NCBI GenBank assembly: GCA_014529385.2
Contig: CM043950.1
Span: 153,876,445 to 153,940,444 of the forward strand
DNA: 64,000 bases
Direction of reading: 5' to 3'
Source: Adiantum capillus-veneris
Taxonomy: Eukaryota > Streptophyta > Polypodiopsida > Polypodiales > Pteridaceae
Each line of letters opens with the position of its first letter. The stretch's first letter is position 1. The notes below the pieces were generated by a model. That model was not told where the DNA came from. It ran no database searches and saw only the letters and a program-made list of their open reading frames with translations. Made by a program: the position numbers and the translations under genes. This document shows positions 32,340 to 44,711 of the stretch, in pieces.

Positions 32340-33797
32340 TGTCATAAAATCTAATATCTACCTATCCCAAATGATTTTCTCATATTGAACAGATCATTTA
32401 ATGTGGAGCATGGGACCAAAAAGGAGAGAAGGCTACCTCTCATTAAAGGTCCAAAAGGGAGATAGTCTATCAAATAGTAATTAGCAGATAATGGAGCTTA
32501 AAAGACCTTAGAGTTAGCTTCATTAAATACCTCCAAAGTTTAGTGTTAAAAGTCCTTAGACCTAGGACCTTTAGGTACTTTAAACCTTAGGCAAGCTAGG
32601 TATGTGCTTGTCGTGCTTGAGTTGACTAAGGTGCTTGAGGTGCTTGTCGTGCTTGATGACCAAGGTGCTTGATGTGCTTGTCATGCTTGATGCCCAAGCT
32701 GCTTGAGGTGTTCAAGTCAAAGTTGTGTCCTACAAAGGAGGGGGAAATCCCTAAAGCTAGGAGCATTAGAGAACACACACACAAACAGACACAAGGACAC
32801 ATGTCTATAGGCAATAAGGACACATGTCAAGCACCTACCCATGTTGCCCTCATGGTGTGCATGAATCCTATTGGATGGCCTTTAGGGAGGTACAATAAGA
32901 ATTTAGACGCATGTAATTAATCAATTAAACTCTCTCTCTCTCAAAGGGGAAAAGAAGGACACTTGTCCAAATGCTACCCCTATTGCTTGAAATGATTATA
33001 GCATGTGATTGGCCAAGCTTGGCAAGGGCAAATAGGGATCAAGATAGAGTAAAGAGAGAGAGGGGGCGAGCTAGGCAAGGAAGGGACTTCATTTTTTCTC
33101 ATTCTCCCACACAATCACACTCTCTCTCATTGTGTTGAGCAAGAACTCCATCTCCTTCTCCAAGATTGAGAAGTAGAGAGCCTACACCAACACCTCTTGG
33201 CTATGGAATGCAAATCTAAACAAGAGTCATGCTTCAAAACAATGCTTACCATCTTCCTCATCTTCATTACTATGCTATGCTATTCTCTATGAGTAATGAT
33301 ATGAGAGGAAAATACTTCTCTCTTGTATTCTACATCTTATTCCTCTTCCCTTCCCTCACTCCCTGCTAGCTCTCTCCACCTTTGAAGGTGTTTGAGGTCT
33401 TAGGATTGAGGCCGAGGACAAGTTAATGTTTTTGCAAGGTAGTTACGGGCATAAATTTGGTGCATGAAGTCTACCATCTTCATTGCATCAACAAGGTTGC
33501 AAGGATCACAAAGCATGTATTGTACCAAGTCTTTCTTCATGGGAGAATCTATTATACAAAACCCTTTTAGAGGGGGGACCGGCTCCAAGTAAATCTGGTC
33601 CTCAACTATTATCAATTTCTCTAATTCTCTCTCGCTTTTACAAGTATTGTTCATGCCAAGCTAGCTATGTATAATGTTCATTTTTCTACCTTTAATCAAG
33701 TGCTCTCCTTATGCTCTTTAAGAATTCTCTTAAGGAAATGCTCACTGTTGTTACTTTAATTCCGCTACAACTAATGCTATAGCCATATTTTGTTATA
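32340..33797 (+). repeat. LTR0: A/B-family gypsy LTR, long form
   Basis: Starts TGTCATAAAATCTAATATC, as in LTR B, and is followed by a decayed primer site TGTTATCAAAGC at 33799-33810 and about 37 bp of internal sequence, then cut by element B at 33848. At about 1458 bp it is the most complete copy of this LTR in the window, and it includes the antisense ORF block (33400-33654). Only this LTR and its leader remain of that element here. Confidence 0.8.
33400..33654 (-). CDS. Antisense ORF in LTR0, homologous to that in LTR A
   Basis: 84 codons on the strand opposite to LTR0's element. It aligns with the ORF at 4937-5293 over IVEDxIYLEPVPP, CIID, VQY.LC, DAMKM and FMH to PRPQS, where this copy has a stop; the similarity continues past the stop (RWRELAG). 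Function unknown. It is absent from the B 5' LTR because of an internal deletion. Confidence 0.4.
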   Translation of the reverse strand: MNNTCKSERELEKLIIVEDQIYLEPVPPLKGFCIIDSPMKKDLVQYMLCDPCNLVDAMKMVDFMHQIYARNYLAKTLTCPRPQS

Positions 33798-33847
33798 TTG
33801 TTATCAAAGCTATTGGTTTCTCTTTTCTTGCATAAGAAGAGATTTCA

Positions 33848-34726
33848 TGTCATTAAAACTAATATCTAACAATCCCAAATGATTTTCTCATGTTAAACTG
33901 ATCATTTAATATGGGGAAGTACCATGGGAGTAAAAGCTAGAATATTGGTAAGGCTATCAGACTGGTTTTCATCAGGGAATAGGGATCCAAAGGGGGACAA
34001 CCTACAAAAGAGAAATGTGCTTCAATGGGGCTTAAAAGATCTAAGTTTTATCTCCATAAAGACTTCCATAGGCTAAGGTTCCAAAAATTAAATCTTTTAT
34101 CCAATGGCCAAAGCAAGGGGAAATTGGATGGTCATGGAAAGACTAAAAAGTCTTCCCACATCCCTAGGAAGGAGGGGGCACGGGCCCATATTGTAGGGGA
34201 TGAGAGAGAAACACACACACACACACACACTCCAAGGCTCCCGTTTTACACAAAGGGAATAATGGACACATGTCAAGCTCCTAGGCCTGTTGCCCCCAAC
34301 CTCCCCTCAAATCCTATTGGATGGCCTTAGAGTTGGACCAATGAGAATTAGGCTAGAGTAAATTTAGTCTAATCGATTTAAAAATGATTGATAAAAGAAC
34401 CAATAGAAATTTAGCTCCCTAGAAGACTATTGGACAATCTACCAAGGGGTCCAATGAATGAGCATCCAACAGCCCAATGGCTTGCCTGATTACTATTGGC
34501 CAGAAGACAAAAAGGTCCAATGAGAGTTTAGATGAATTGTTGTCAATTGTTCTATTTCTCTCTCTTTTCAAGTATTGTCAATGACAAATTATCTAGGTGT
34601 AAATTGCTATGTTGCTTTCTCAATTAAGTACTCTCTCTATGCTCATTAGGAACTTGTTCTTAATGGAATGCTCACTATGTTATCAATTTTCGATACACAC
34701 AAGTTATTAGTGCATTAAATGTTACA
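33848..34726 (+). repeat. 5' LTR of element B (internally deleted)
   Basis: TGTCATTAAAAC ... TTACA, 879 bp. Compared with LTR0 and the B 3' LTR it lacks the middle (GA/CA tract and antisense ORF): 'agtttagatgaatt' jumps to 'gtcaattgttctatttctctctc' near 34535-34560. Confidence 0.85.
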
Positions 34727-34727
34727 T

Positions 34728-34739
34728 TGGTATTAGAGC
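34728..34739 (+). other. Primer binding site of element B (tRNA-iMet)
   Basis: TGGTATTAGAGC, one change from TGGTATCAGAGC, one base after the LTR end. Confidence 0.85.
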
Positions 34740-35137
34740 TATTGGTTTCTCTTTTCTTGCTCAAGAAGAGAGGTCCTCAAGCTTGCTACAAATGGTTGGT
34801 GTTATTGATTGCAAAAGAGTTAGTAGAATAGGTATTTTTCATCCTTGAAGCATGCCTGCTTTATGCAATTAATGGGGACACCATCAAGAGCTATGGTCTT
34901 AATAATGGAGTTCTACGGTGCTTGCTTATGGCTTAACCATTATTGAGCTATTAGAAGCTTGACAAGAACCGGTGCTCTCTTGGCTCTATTGAACCCTCTC
35001 TTCTATTCCTTGCAATTAATAATATTCGAGCCACGGGTATAGATGCTTGAGTGCTTATTTTTTAAGGTAAAGAGGAGTAGCAACTAGGGCTTGAAGTGCC
35101 AAAGTACAAGTAAAATTTTACACCTAAATTTGCTAGT

Positions 35138-36600
35138 ATGGTTGACAAAGGAAAAGAGATGGAAATGAATTTTGATAGCTTTGATTTTGCTAATGAAAGA
35201 GCAACTAATGATGCCTCTATGCTTGTAAACTATCTTGTTTCTAGGCTACAACAAGCACTAGGCAACCCATCCCTCCAAGGTGAAGTCCTACAACAATTGC
35301 GCACCCATGGAATTCTCCAAACCCCCCACCAAGAAGAGAGATTACCTAGGAAGCCTCCTAGTGATGCTTCCAAAAGAGGACTCTCTCCGATAAGGGAAGA
35401 AGAAGAGGATCTGTATGAAGGGATCAAAACTCTACTACTTGATGACGCATCTCCTTCCCACAAGAGAACCCAAGTTTCAACGGAAGAGCCCCCACCACAA
35501 GAATGAGAAAGAAGTGAGTGGTAGAGATGGCTCCACAAAGACAGTGAGAAAAATGCTCTCCAACACCCCCTAAATGGAGAAGACCATCGCATACTTCTCT
35601 ACACCATAATTCAAAGAGGGACGAGAGAAAACAAGATAAGAAAAAGGCAACAAAGATGTCACCCTCTTCTCCATCTTCTTCATGGTGCAAACAAGGAGGA
35701 ACAAGGGAAGAAAAAGGCAAGAAAGAGGTTACCCTCTTCTCCATCCTCCTCATACTCTTCCTCTTCTGAAGAGTGTGATGGTGCAGCTCTTGAACCACCT
35801 AAAAGAAGAGATCATAGGAAATCCTATGCCGCCTGGAAGAGGTCATCCAAGCTCAAAAAGTTCAAAGAGAAAGGAAATAACATCTCTTTCCTTACCTACG
35901 ATGGCACTTTTGGTGCTACGGACAAAGTCTTGGCCTTTATCCAACAATTAGATGCGGCTTTTGGAGATGAGGGCTTAATGGAGTCCTCTAAGCTACGTCA
36001 TGTAGCTATGCATTTTCAAAAGTCCACTAGGCAATGGTGGTCTAGCCTACGAGCAAACGGTGAAGCTCCACGAACGTGGAAAGCTTTAAGAGCTTCCATC
36101 ATGAAGCAGTTTTTGGCTACCGATGCCAAAGACAAAGTACTCACCAAATGGCGAAGCTTGAAGCTCTCTCCCTACGAATCTATTCACAAAGAAGTAGACA
36201 ATTTTTGGGCTTTACATCTCAAAGCCACTGTCTTCAAAAAGATGAATTTTGGAGAGCAATAACAAAAATTTGTGTGGATTTAATCGAGGATATGGAGGAG
36301 TATCTACGGTCATACACCATACCATGGTGACTTCACAAATAAATTTCTAACAAGGGGCTAAGAGAAATCTTAAGCCCACAAAAAGCAAGGACCATAACAA
36401 GCCTAAGGGGAAGGACAATGTCCAAAATTCTCCCAAAGGCAATGCCAACAACAACAAATCCAAGGAGAAGGGAGTTTATAAAGGCAAAAATAAACTCTCT
36501 CCTGAAGATCTAGAGCATTATTGGAAAGATAATTGTTGTTTTAAATGCGGGGAGCAAGGGCATGCCTATTGTGATTGCCCCCACACAAGAATACACATAA
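35138..36600 (+). pseudogene. Element B gag relic
   Basis: An ATG at 35138 opens 122 codons (MVDKGKEMEMNFDSFDF..., LSPIREEEEDLYEG), ended by a stop at 35504. It resumes in other frames at 35682 and 35930, with the gag core FIQQLDAAFGDEGL, MHFQKSTRQWWSSL and FLATDAKDKVLTKW. A lysine/asparagine-rich linker follows, then a CCHC knuckle CFKCGEQGHAYCDC near 36538-36580. Best matched by element A gag. Confidence 0.85.
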
Positions 36601-36689
36601 TGAACCATTAGAGCTACCTGAGTCAAAATTCAAGAAGAGGATTCTCATCACAAAGGATCTCTTCTATGCCATGCTTGGGGAAAGGTAAG

Positions 36690-38370
36690 AGAACATGATA
36701 TTCTCTTTGACCCTGGTTCTACTCACAATTTCATATCCACAGAGTTGGCCACCAAGCTGGGCATCCAAGACTATAAGATGGGAGATGTCCTACTTGCCGA
36801 TGGTGATTTCAAGGGGCAAGAAGCCTCACTGACTCCCTTAATTGGGAAATTGAGGCTCCATGTCCAAAGCTATGTGGACAAGGAGGATTTCTTTATCTCT
36901 CCACTCAAGCATGAGGATGTAATCCTATGGGCACCATGGTTTGATTGCATGGCTGCCAATGTTAAATTTCTTGAAAGGCAAAACTACTTTAGGTTCAGGG
37001 AAAAAGATATGTACATAGAAGCTAAGGAGTTGGGTGGTACTATACCTCTTGTACATAAGCAAGATTTCAATAATTCAATAAAGAGCTCTATTTCCGTGTA
37101 CATGATTTTTAATAAAGATTCTCAAAATGAACCTAATGCTTTAGCAAAAGAAAACATAAATAATCAAAAGGAATTAGACTTATCCAATTTCCTCAAGGGG
37201 TTTCAAGATGTTTTTATTTACAATATTCCTTGTGAACTACCTCCCAAACCATGCAATTACCTAGCTCATCTCAATTTTTTTCACCTGTGTTATTAGTCCA
37301 AAAGAAAGACGGCACATATCGTATGTGTGTCAACTATAGAACACTAAATAGGATCACTATCAAAAATAGGTTTCCCGTTCCACGGGTAGAAGACCTATTT
37401 GATAAGCTACAAGGGTCAACCTACTTTAGTAGGATTGACCTAAAAAGTGGCTACTATCAAATAAGGATAATTTATTAAGACATTGTAAAGACCGATTTTG
37501 CACTACGTTTGGTCTTTACGAGTACATTTTCATGCCTTTTGGCTTGACCAATGCACCAGCCACATTTAATCTCTTGATGAAGAAGCTATTCAGGCCTCAC
37601 CAAACCTTTACTGGTTTGATGATATAATAATATACTCTAATTCATTAGGCGACCACAAGCAACACCCCCAGGTAATATTTCAAGTTTTACAAGAGAATAA
37701 ACTTTATATTAATCGAAAGAAAACCGAATTTTTCTTACAAGAGATTCAGTATTTAGGTCACATTATCTCTCAAGATGGCATCCAAATTGATCCATCAAAG
37801 CTAGAGGTAATAAAAGGATGGCCTAATCCAAGGAATCTACATGAACTAAGAAGCTTTATAGGTATGTGTGCATACTATAGACGCTTCATAAAAAAGTTCT
37901 CACAAATTGCGGGACCATTACATGACCTAACAAAGAAAAATGTTAGGTATACATGGTCCACCAACAAGGAGAACAATGCTTTTGAAAATCTTAAAGAGAA
38001 GCTTATCTCTTAACCTGTGCTTACACTGCTGGATCTCTCATAGCCATTTGAGGTCCAATGTGACGCTTGTGGTGATTGCCTTGGAGTTATTTTGCTCCAA
38101 GAAGGGCACGCCATAGCCTATGAAAGTCAAAGACTCGACCCTGTTCAACAAGCTTTAGGCATATATGAGAAGGAAATTTGAGCAGTTCTACATGTTGTAC
38201 ACTCGTGGAAGCACTATTTGTTGGGGACTCCTTTCATTTTGCGGATGGATCACCAAAGCCTTAAGTACTTCATGACGTAGATCAAGCTCTTCGACAAACA
38301 AATGAGGTGGGAAAATTTCCTTTTGCAATTTCATTTTCATATTGCTTACATTCCTAGCAAGCATAATCAA
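36690..38370 (+). pseudogene. Element B protease, RT and RNase H
   Basis: Retropepsin with FDPGSTHNFISTELA at 36706-36750 (D-P-G instead of D-S/T-G, shared with A), continuing to about 37250. RT from 37251: [35 protein letters not shown], then after a stop and frameshift [13 protein letters not shown] and the catalytic FDDIIIYS near 37610-37640. The connection domain has YLGHIISQDGIQID and FIGMCAYYRRFIKKFS. RNase H has FEVQCDACGDCLGVILLQE near 38048-38105 and ends around HNQVADALSRRP near 38360-38395. Multiple stops. Confidence 0.88.
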
Positions 38371-38974
38371 GTAGCCGATGCACTCTCAAGACGACCAAGA
38401 GTGAATGTGCTTTCCATAGCAACTCACAATGATCTATCTTCTATGATAGATGAGTACGCTATTGATCCCGATTTTAGAGATGTGATTTCAGCCCTTGCAC
38501 TAGGGAAGAAAGAAGAACTATTTACCCTACAAGATGGTTATCTTCTCTATGGCAATAGACTATGTGCTACTAACTCACTACGTGAGAAAGTAATGTATGA
38601 ATCTCATGCTCCTCCTTATGTGGGGCATAGAGGGATTCAGTCTACCCTAAAAGGGATAGAAACATATTTCTATTGGTCTACCATGAAATCAAACATACAA
38701 GAGTATGTTTCAAAATGTGTGGTATGCCAAAAGACAAAGTTTGATAGAGGGAAGCAACCTGGATTGCTTCGACCTTTGCCAATCCCTAATTCACCGTGGG
38801 GAGAGCATATCCATGGATTTTATCTTTGGATTTCCCAAGTCTATCCATGGGAATACAGGAATATGGACGATAGTAGACAGTTTTAGCAAACAAGCACATT
38901 TCATACCTGTCAAAAAGATTATCAAAGCCCATCAAATGGCAACCCTCTTTATATCACAAATCTTCAAGTACCAT
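38371..38974 (+). pseudogene. Element B integrase, N-terminal part
   Basis: HHCC region with YESHAPPYVGHRGIQ and CVVCQKTK at about 38595-38745, then, after a frameshift, the catalytic core start SMDFIFGFPKSIHGNTGIW and VDSFSKQAHFIPVK. The frame is cut by copia C1 between the H and G codons of the QIFKYHGLP motif. Confidence 0.88.
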
Positions 38975-39202
38975 TGTTGGAATTAGGGTTGTAAAGAAAC
39001 GCACACAGCTTGGAGAAGACAAAGGAAGCTCAATCCACACAATTGAGAGTGTATTACTTATTGTGCAATGGAAAGATCGATAGCCCTAGAATGAGTGGGC
39101 GTATATACAATGCACGGGGGAAAAAACCTCCTAAAGAGGGAAAAAATGCCCCGACGGTCCTAATGTGTTCACACACATCACTACCACATGTATATGGTAA
39201 CA
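38975..39202 (-). repeat. 3' LTR of C1
   Basis: TG...CA, 228 bp, nearly identical in layout to 43256-43483. Confidence 0.93.
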
Positions 39203-39277
39203 AAACCCCCCTGGAGTGATGCGGTGAACGAGAGCTGGCACATGAGTAAAGGGAAGTGCCATGCCCTGAGGACATGA

Positions 39278-41154
39278 TCAGTCCACAAAGGGGAGTAAGC
39301 ACAAAGCTTTGCGGAAAGCTTCGAACTTCTCACGAGGCAATGCCTTTGTGAAAAGATCCGCAAGGTTGTCCTGTGTTGGCACATAATCCAAGCTGATCTC
39401 TCTTACTGAGAGCCTCTCCCTGACATAATGATAATGCACCTCAATGTGCTTTGTGCAAGCATGAAATAGTGGGTTCCTCACAACTGCCAATGCGCTCTGA
39501 CTGTCAGTGTCGATAGTGTTGGTAGTGTCCTGTCCATTACCCAAATCAGCCATAAGGAATCTAAGCTATACACACTCAACCGTGGCAGTGAAGACTGCCC
39601 TATACTTAGCCTCACAACTCAAAGTGGCCACAGTAGGTTGCTTCTTGCTCAACCATGATATACATGAACTGCCAAGCATGAGACAAAAATCACTTGTGGA
39701 TACTCGCGTGTCAAAACAACCAGCCCAATTTGAGTCCAAAAAAGCATGTAAGTTTGGTGGCAATGATAAAGAGTGACATCAGCAGGATCACCAGCGTCAT
39801 GTAGACTCAATTTCAAACCTGTTTCCATGGGAGTGGCAATAGGTTTGCAATATTCAAGTCCAAACTTACATAGCAATGTCTCTATGTAACTTTTTTGACA
39901 CAAGGCAATATCACCATCACACTGCTTAAACTGTATGCCCAAGTAATGATGCAACATCCCCAAACCTTTCATCTTCAAAGTAGCATTCAAATCAGCCTTA
40001 AATTCAGCAATATGTGCCTCATTGGGACCAGTGATCTGCAAGTCATCCACAACAACAATGAGAAGTATATCACCCATTGCCCTCACGCTTTACATATAAT
40101 GTGCTTTCTGTTGGACTGTTATGAAAGCCTCGTTTGACCAAATGTGGCTTGTGTTCTAACTTGTAAACCCACTTCGTACCAATGGCCTATTTGCTAGGAG
40201 GCAAATCACATAAAGTCCATGTGTCATTTTCTATAAGTGCATCATATTCTGATTGCATGGCAGCCATCCAATTTTTTGAATTTTGTGCTTCATCAAAAGA
40301 GAGAGGTTCCTCAACATCATGTAAGCTAGACACATCCAAAGCATAACAAGCTGATGCATAAGATGCATGGCAAGAGCCTGAACAAGTACGAGTAGACAAA
40401 GCAGCATCCAATTTACTGTCACGCAATGTATGCACTAGCCATTTTGGCATACCTCTAGCCTGCTTATTTTCATCCCTTTCCTCATTAAGTACATCATGTA
40501 CATCTGCATCAGTAATAGGCTGATCTGTATTCTCGAAAACCCCCATAGGTTGTACATTTGCCTCATTGGAATTTACATTCGAACTTCCACCACTGAAAAG
40601 AGGCAACAGTGTCATAAATGTCCTGTGAGCTTACATTACTGTCTCTAGTACATGACAGCAAGGGCTGAACAAAATCTTCTGCAAACACTACATCTCGTGT
40701 AACCTTTGCTTTCAGCACTATAACCAACAAAATTATATTTGACAGCCTTATCATCCAACTTTTTGCATTGTGTTTGTGGCACCAAAGCATATGCCAAACA
40801 GCCAAAAACATGCATGTTCTCAATAGAAGGCTTTCTATCATGCCATGCTTCATATGGAATAATAGACTGCAAAGCTTTCGTAGGACACCTGTTAAGTACA
40901 TAAGTGGCACACACGATGGCCTCAAGCCAAAAAGAATGTGGCAAAGCTTGACTTTTGACCATACATCATGCCATTTCTGTAAGTGACCTGTTTTTCCTCT
41001 TAGCTACACCATTTTGCTGAGGCGTATAAGGCATTGTACATTGGTGTTTTATCTCACGACTAGCCAGAAATGCATTAAATTCATGAGACATATACTCCCC
41101 CTCAGAATCGGAATGGAGGGTACCCATAGTACATTTCAAGACATTTTCAGCCAT
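39278..41154 (-). pseudogene. C1 integrase end, RT and RNase H relic
   Basis: The integrase core end reads HSDSEGEYMSHEFNAFL (41060-41120), then PYTPQQNGVAKRKNRSL, SFWLEAIVCATYVLNRCPT and VFGCLAYALVPQ. The RT start WLAAMQSEYDALIENDTW-like block is at 40190-40290. The palm up to the catalytic box is deleted, resuming at LLIVVVDDLQIT (near 40060), where YVDD has become VVDD. A second deletion after GDPADVTLY removes about 170 bp present in C2. RNase H follows with DSNWAGCFDTRVSTS and TDSQSALAV. Non-functional. Confidence 0.88.
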
Positions 41155-42962
41155 AGCTAGAAATTATTTGAAGCACATAAAAAATTCGGACTTTGCTTTA
41201 AGGGAAAATACCCATGCATGCCTAAAGTAATCATCAATGAAAGTCACAAAGTGCAGGTAATTGCCCAAGGACAGAGTTTGCATTGGCCCACAAATATCAC
41301 TATGCACAATCTGCAACGTGCATGTGCCCCTAGCTCAACCATCCTATGGAAACTTAGAATGATGCATTTTACCCAAAATACAGCCTTCACAAACATGTTT
41401 GGCAGGTGCTTCAAGAGGCGGCAAAGAAGCAACCATATCAAATTTCTGCAAGCGCAGCTTAAAACAGCCCTTGAATCTGCAACTGCATTTGTAAAATTTT
41501 ATCCACACTTGTCATACAAAGTGAGCTTATATAACCCACGGCACAAAACGCCAGATGCAAAAATTTCATCACCAAAACTGAGATCGTGAACTGTATATCT
41601 GTCATCCACAAATTTGACTACAAGTCCACATCTAGCAAGTGCAGATATAGACAAAAGATTCTTCCTAATCCTAGGTACATAAAGTGCATCAACCAGTGTG
41701 AAAGAACTACCATTTGCAACAATAACCACAATCTTTTCAACCCCCTGAACCGGATAAGAGGCATTGTTGACACAAGTGACTGAATTCCCATGAAGGACAG
41801 ACTCAAGAGAGGTGAGCAGTTCATGATGTGAGGTAATGTGCTTTGTACAACCACTATCAAAATACCACACATGTGAATCTGCAGCAACTGACATCCATGC
41901 ATCATGGACATCAGGATTGTAAGTGCACTTTGCACTAAAATCCCATTCTACATCAACATCAGCATCACAGTCTCCTTTCACAGAAGACTCAACAATGGCT
42001 GCGTTTGTAGTGGAACCAGCATTTGCAGTGGAATCACCCTCTTTCTTCTTAGCCTCTTTGGCCTTCAACTTAGGACACTGCTTGATCAAGTGACCATTAG
42101 CTTTACAATAATGGCAATGCATCTTCTTTTTGCCCTTATCACCAAAATTTCCAAACGAATTGCTGCCAACAAAAGCATTAGGAACATAAGTTTTTCCACT
42201 CTCAACAGAACCATAAGAAGTGGTTGCATTGTTGTTACCACCCTTTCTTTGAGAAGCAATAAAAGCCTGTTCAACTGTACACTGCCTAGTCCTGTTTTTT
42301 TTGGAAAGTGACTCTTGCAACAGCAATGTGCATAATGCATCAAAATTGACAACTTAAGGATTTTCTTGGGTCATAAGTCTCCAAGTACTAGCAGAAGTCT
42401 GGTAAGAATCTGGTAAGGCATCAAGAATAGCCTGCACAAGGGAACTGTATGAAATGAGCACCTGCAGAAATAAGTTGCTCATTGGTATCCTTGACACCTA
42501 CAAGGAAAGTGTCCATATCATCTTCCTCATGCATAATCTTTGATTCCAGCTCTTTACGCAGCAAAGCAATTTTAGTCTCATTGCGGCTTGCATAAAGACC
42601 TGCTAGAATATCCCAAGCCAGTTTTGCATATTTTGTTGAACGAATGTGACGAGTTATGGTGCGCTTCACAGACAACACAATGAACGCATGAGCCTACACG
42701 TCCTTTACATCCCAATGAGCTTGTTCTAACGTAGGCAAAACAACTCTAATAGCAGCAATCCTTGCAGCAAGACCTGCAACATTCTCAACATCGCCTACAT
42801 CCTCAGAACAAGGATGTACATCAATGCCCTGCACAATATTCTAGATGCCCTTTGACACGAGAACATGTTGCATCATATAAGCCCACACATAGGGTAAGTG
42901 TCCCCATCCAACTTGTCCTCAGCAGCAAACATCTTGAACAAATTTGTGTTTTTGTCAGCCAT
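41155..42962 (-). pseudogene. C1 gag, protease and integrase N-terminal part
   Basis: Gag begins at the ATG at 42962. It includes WDILAGLYASRNETKIALL and LRKELESKIMHEEDDMDTF, a CCHC knuckle CHYCKANGHLIKQC near 42085-42125, a protease with WYFDSGCTKHITSHHE near 41805-41865, a pre-integrase region, then HSDICGP and FIDDYFRHAW near 41215-41300 (integrase D residues). Stops and at least one frameshift occur; W of a conserved WD near 42705 is kept here but mutated in C2. Confidence 0.85.
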
Positions 42963-43255
42963 GGTAAATGTTGCACCTGATGTGAAAATTGCTCGAAAAG
43001 AGGAGAAACGAAGCGGGAAAAACGCGTGCTATATATCACAAATTGTAGAAGACTGTAAGGCACCTGTTATGCAGAAAACGACCTGTTATGCAGAAAACGA
43101 CAGTGGAAACGGAGGCCAAAATGAGCCCAAATCAAAAATGTTTGTTGTCCTGTGAATGCTCGCCAAACCTCACTGAAATTGGAGAAAGTGAGTAGGCGTG
43201 TGCTGGAGCAGTAGGTGACTAAGCCCGAGAGGATGCAACCTACTCTGATACCAAT

Positions 43256-43483
43256 TGTTGGAATTAGGGTTGCAGAGAATTGCACACAGCTTGGAGAAGA
43301 CGAAGGAAGCTCAAGGCACACAAGTGAGAGTGTATTACTTAGTGTGCAATGGAAAGATAGATAGCCCTAAATTGAGTGGGCGTATATACAATGCACGGGG
43401 AAAAAAACCTCCTAAAGAGGGAAAAAATGCCCTGGCGGTCCTAGTGTGTTCACACACATCACTACCACATGTATATGGTAACA
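43256..43483 (-). repeat. 5' LTR of C1
   Basis: 228 bp. The inner flank carries the tRNA-iMet primer site on the minus strand (plus 43245-43256). Confidence 0.93.
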
Positions 43484-44390
43484 ACAATGGCTTGCCAATT
43501 TCCATAGTGTCAGATAGAGATCCTAGAATGACCAGTAATTTCTAGAAGGGTCTCTTTATGAATTTAGGTACAAGGCTAAACTTCTCTTCGATCGATCATC
43601 CCCAAACGGATGGCCAAAGTGAAATAGCTAACCTAACCATTCTCTATTAAAAGTTATGTCACAAAAGTAGATCAAAAGTCCCAATGGGAGAAGTACTTAC
43701 CCGTAGTGGAGTATGCTTACAATAACATTGTACGTACTTCCACGGGAAAAGCACCTTTTGATGTGATAGAGGGAAGATCAAAAAGTCCCTTGCTACTCAA
43801 GGTACATGGGAAGATCTTCACTACAGATGAATATAGCCAAGACCTACAAGAATCTTTCCAAAATATTAAGGATTCTATATCCATCTCTCAGTAAAGGCAA
43901 ATGGTTGTTGCTGATAAGCACAGAAGAGCCCTAGCTTTTAAACAAAATGATTGGGTCTTGCTTAAGTTTCCCAAGGCTTGATTAAGGCACACAACGGGCC
44001 AGAATCCTACAGTACACCAAAAGTACTATGCTAAGTTAGCAAAAAGGTACTATGGTCCCTTCCAGATTCTTAGACCAATCAATGAGATGGCCTATCAACT
44101 CAAGTTGCCTAGCCATTGGATCATACACAATGCTTTGCACGTGAGCCTATAAAAGCCTCTTACGAAGGAGAGCCACCTCAAGAAGCAATTATTGAAGACC
44201 CGCCGGAATCAAGGACCAAGAAGAGGAATTGTAACCCGAGTCCATTCTCAAACACAAAGACAAGGTATTACGAGGTGGTAAGACTATCCAACGATAATTA
44301 TCCTTTTGAAGATGCTAGATGGATGCAAGGCATACAATTAAAGGATAACTTAAAACTTGTCAATGCTTACAATGATTCCCTAGATTAAGC
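43484..44390 (+). pseudogene. Element B integrase, C-terminal part and tail
   Basis: Continues the interrupted core: GLPISIVSDRDPRMTSNF, then FSSIDHPQTDGQSEIANL (D and E of the DDE triad), AYNNIVRTSTGKAPFDVIEG, the tether, KRYYGPFQILRPINEMAYQL and HNALHVSL. The 44116-44388 frame (TRYYEVVRLSNDNYPFEDARWM) sits where chromoviruses have a chromodomain, but the match is weak. Stops throughout. Confidence 0.82.
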
Positions 44391-44711
44391 AAATGTAATT
44401 ATGTATAAATGAACAAAGTTTTTATCTTATAATACTCTCTTTTTCTTTATTGTGCACAAATTTTAATAAGTATGCATGCTTAGGATCATGTTTGTGGAGA
44501 TGACGTCTCCCGAACACCAAGTAGAGCTTGTCACTCTACTATGGAAGATTGATACGGACTAATGTGCAGACATGCTTGCGGAAGCTAACGCCTCTCAAGC
44601 ACCAAATGGACTAGTCGTAGGGTCCTCTACCCACTAGCAAACGGACTAATGCTAGGATTTATCTTCTCTACCTCATAGTCGAGGACGACTATGATTTCAA
44701 GAGATAGGTAA

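Larger units (their letters stand above)
38975..43483 (-). mobile_element. Copia element C1, nested in B integrase
   Basis: 228-bp LTRs at 38975-39202 and 43256-43483 (TGTTGGAATTAGGG...GGTAACA), minus orientation, with the primer site TTGGTATCAGAG next to the right LTR. Flanking 5-mers are ACCAT (38970-38974) and ACAAT (43484-43488), a target duplication with one change. Gag, protease, integrase, RT and RNase H are in copia order but broken, with two deletions in RT. It is closely related to C2, and the two complement each other's gaps. Confidence 0.93.

Noticed and set aside
41904-42311. 135-codon plus-strand ORF
   Set aside because: Antisense shadow of copia C1 gag; the same pattern occurs in C2.
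44116-44388. Chromodomain in element B
   Set aside because: The position fits, but conserved aromatic residues are not clear enough to claim it.
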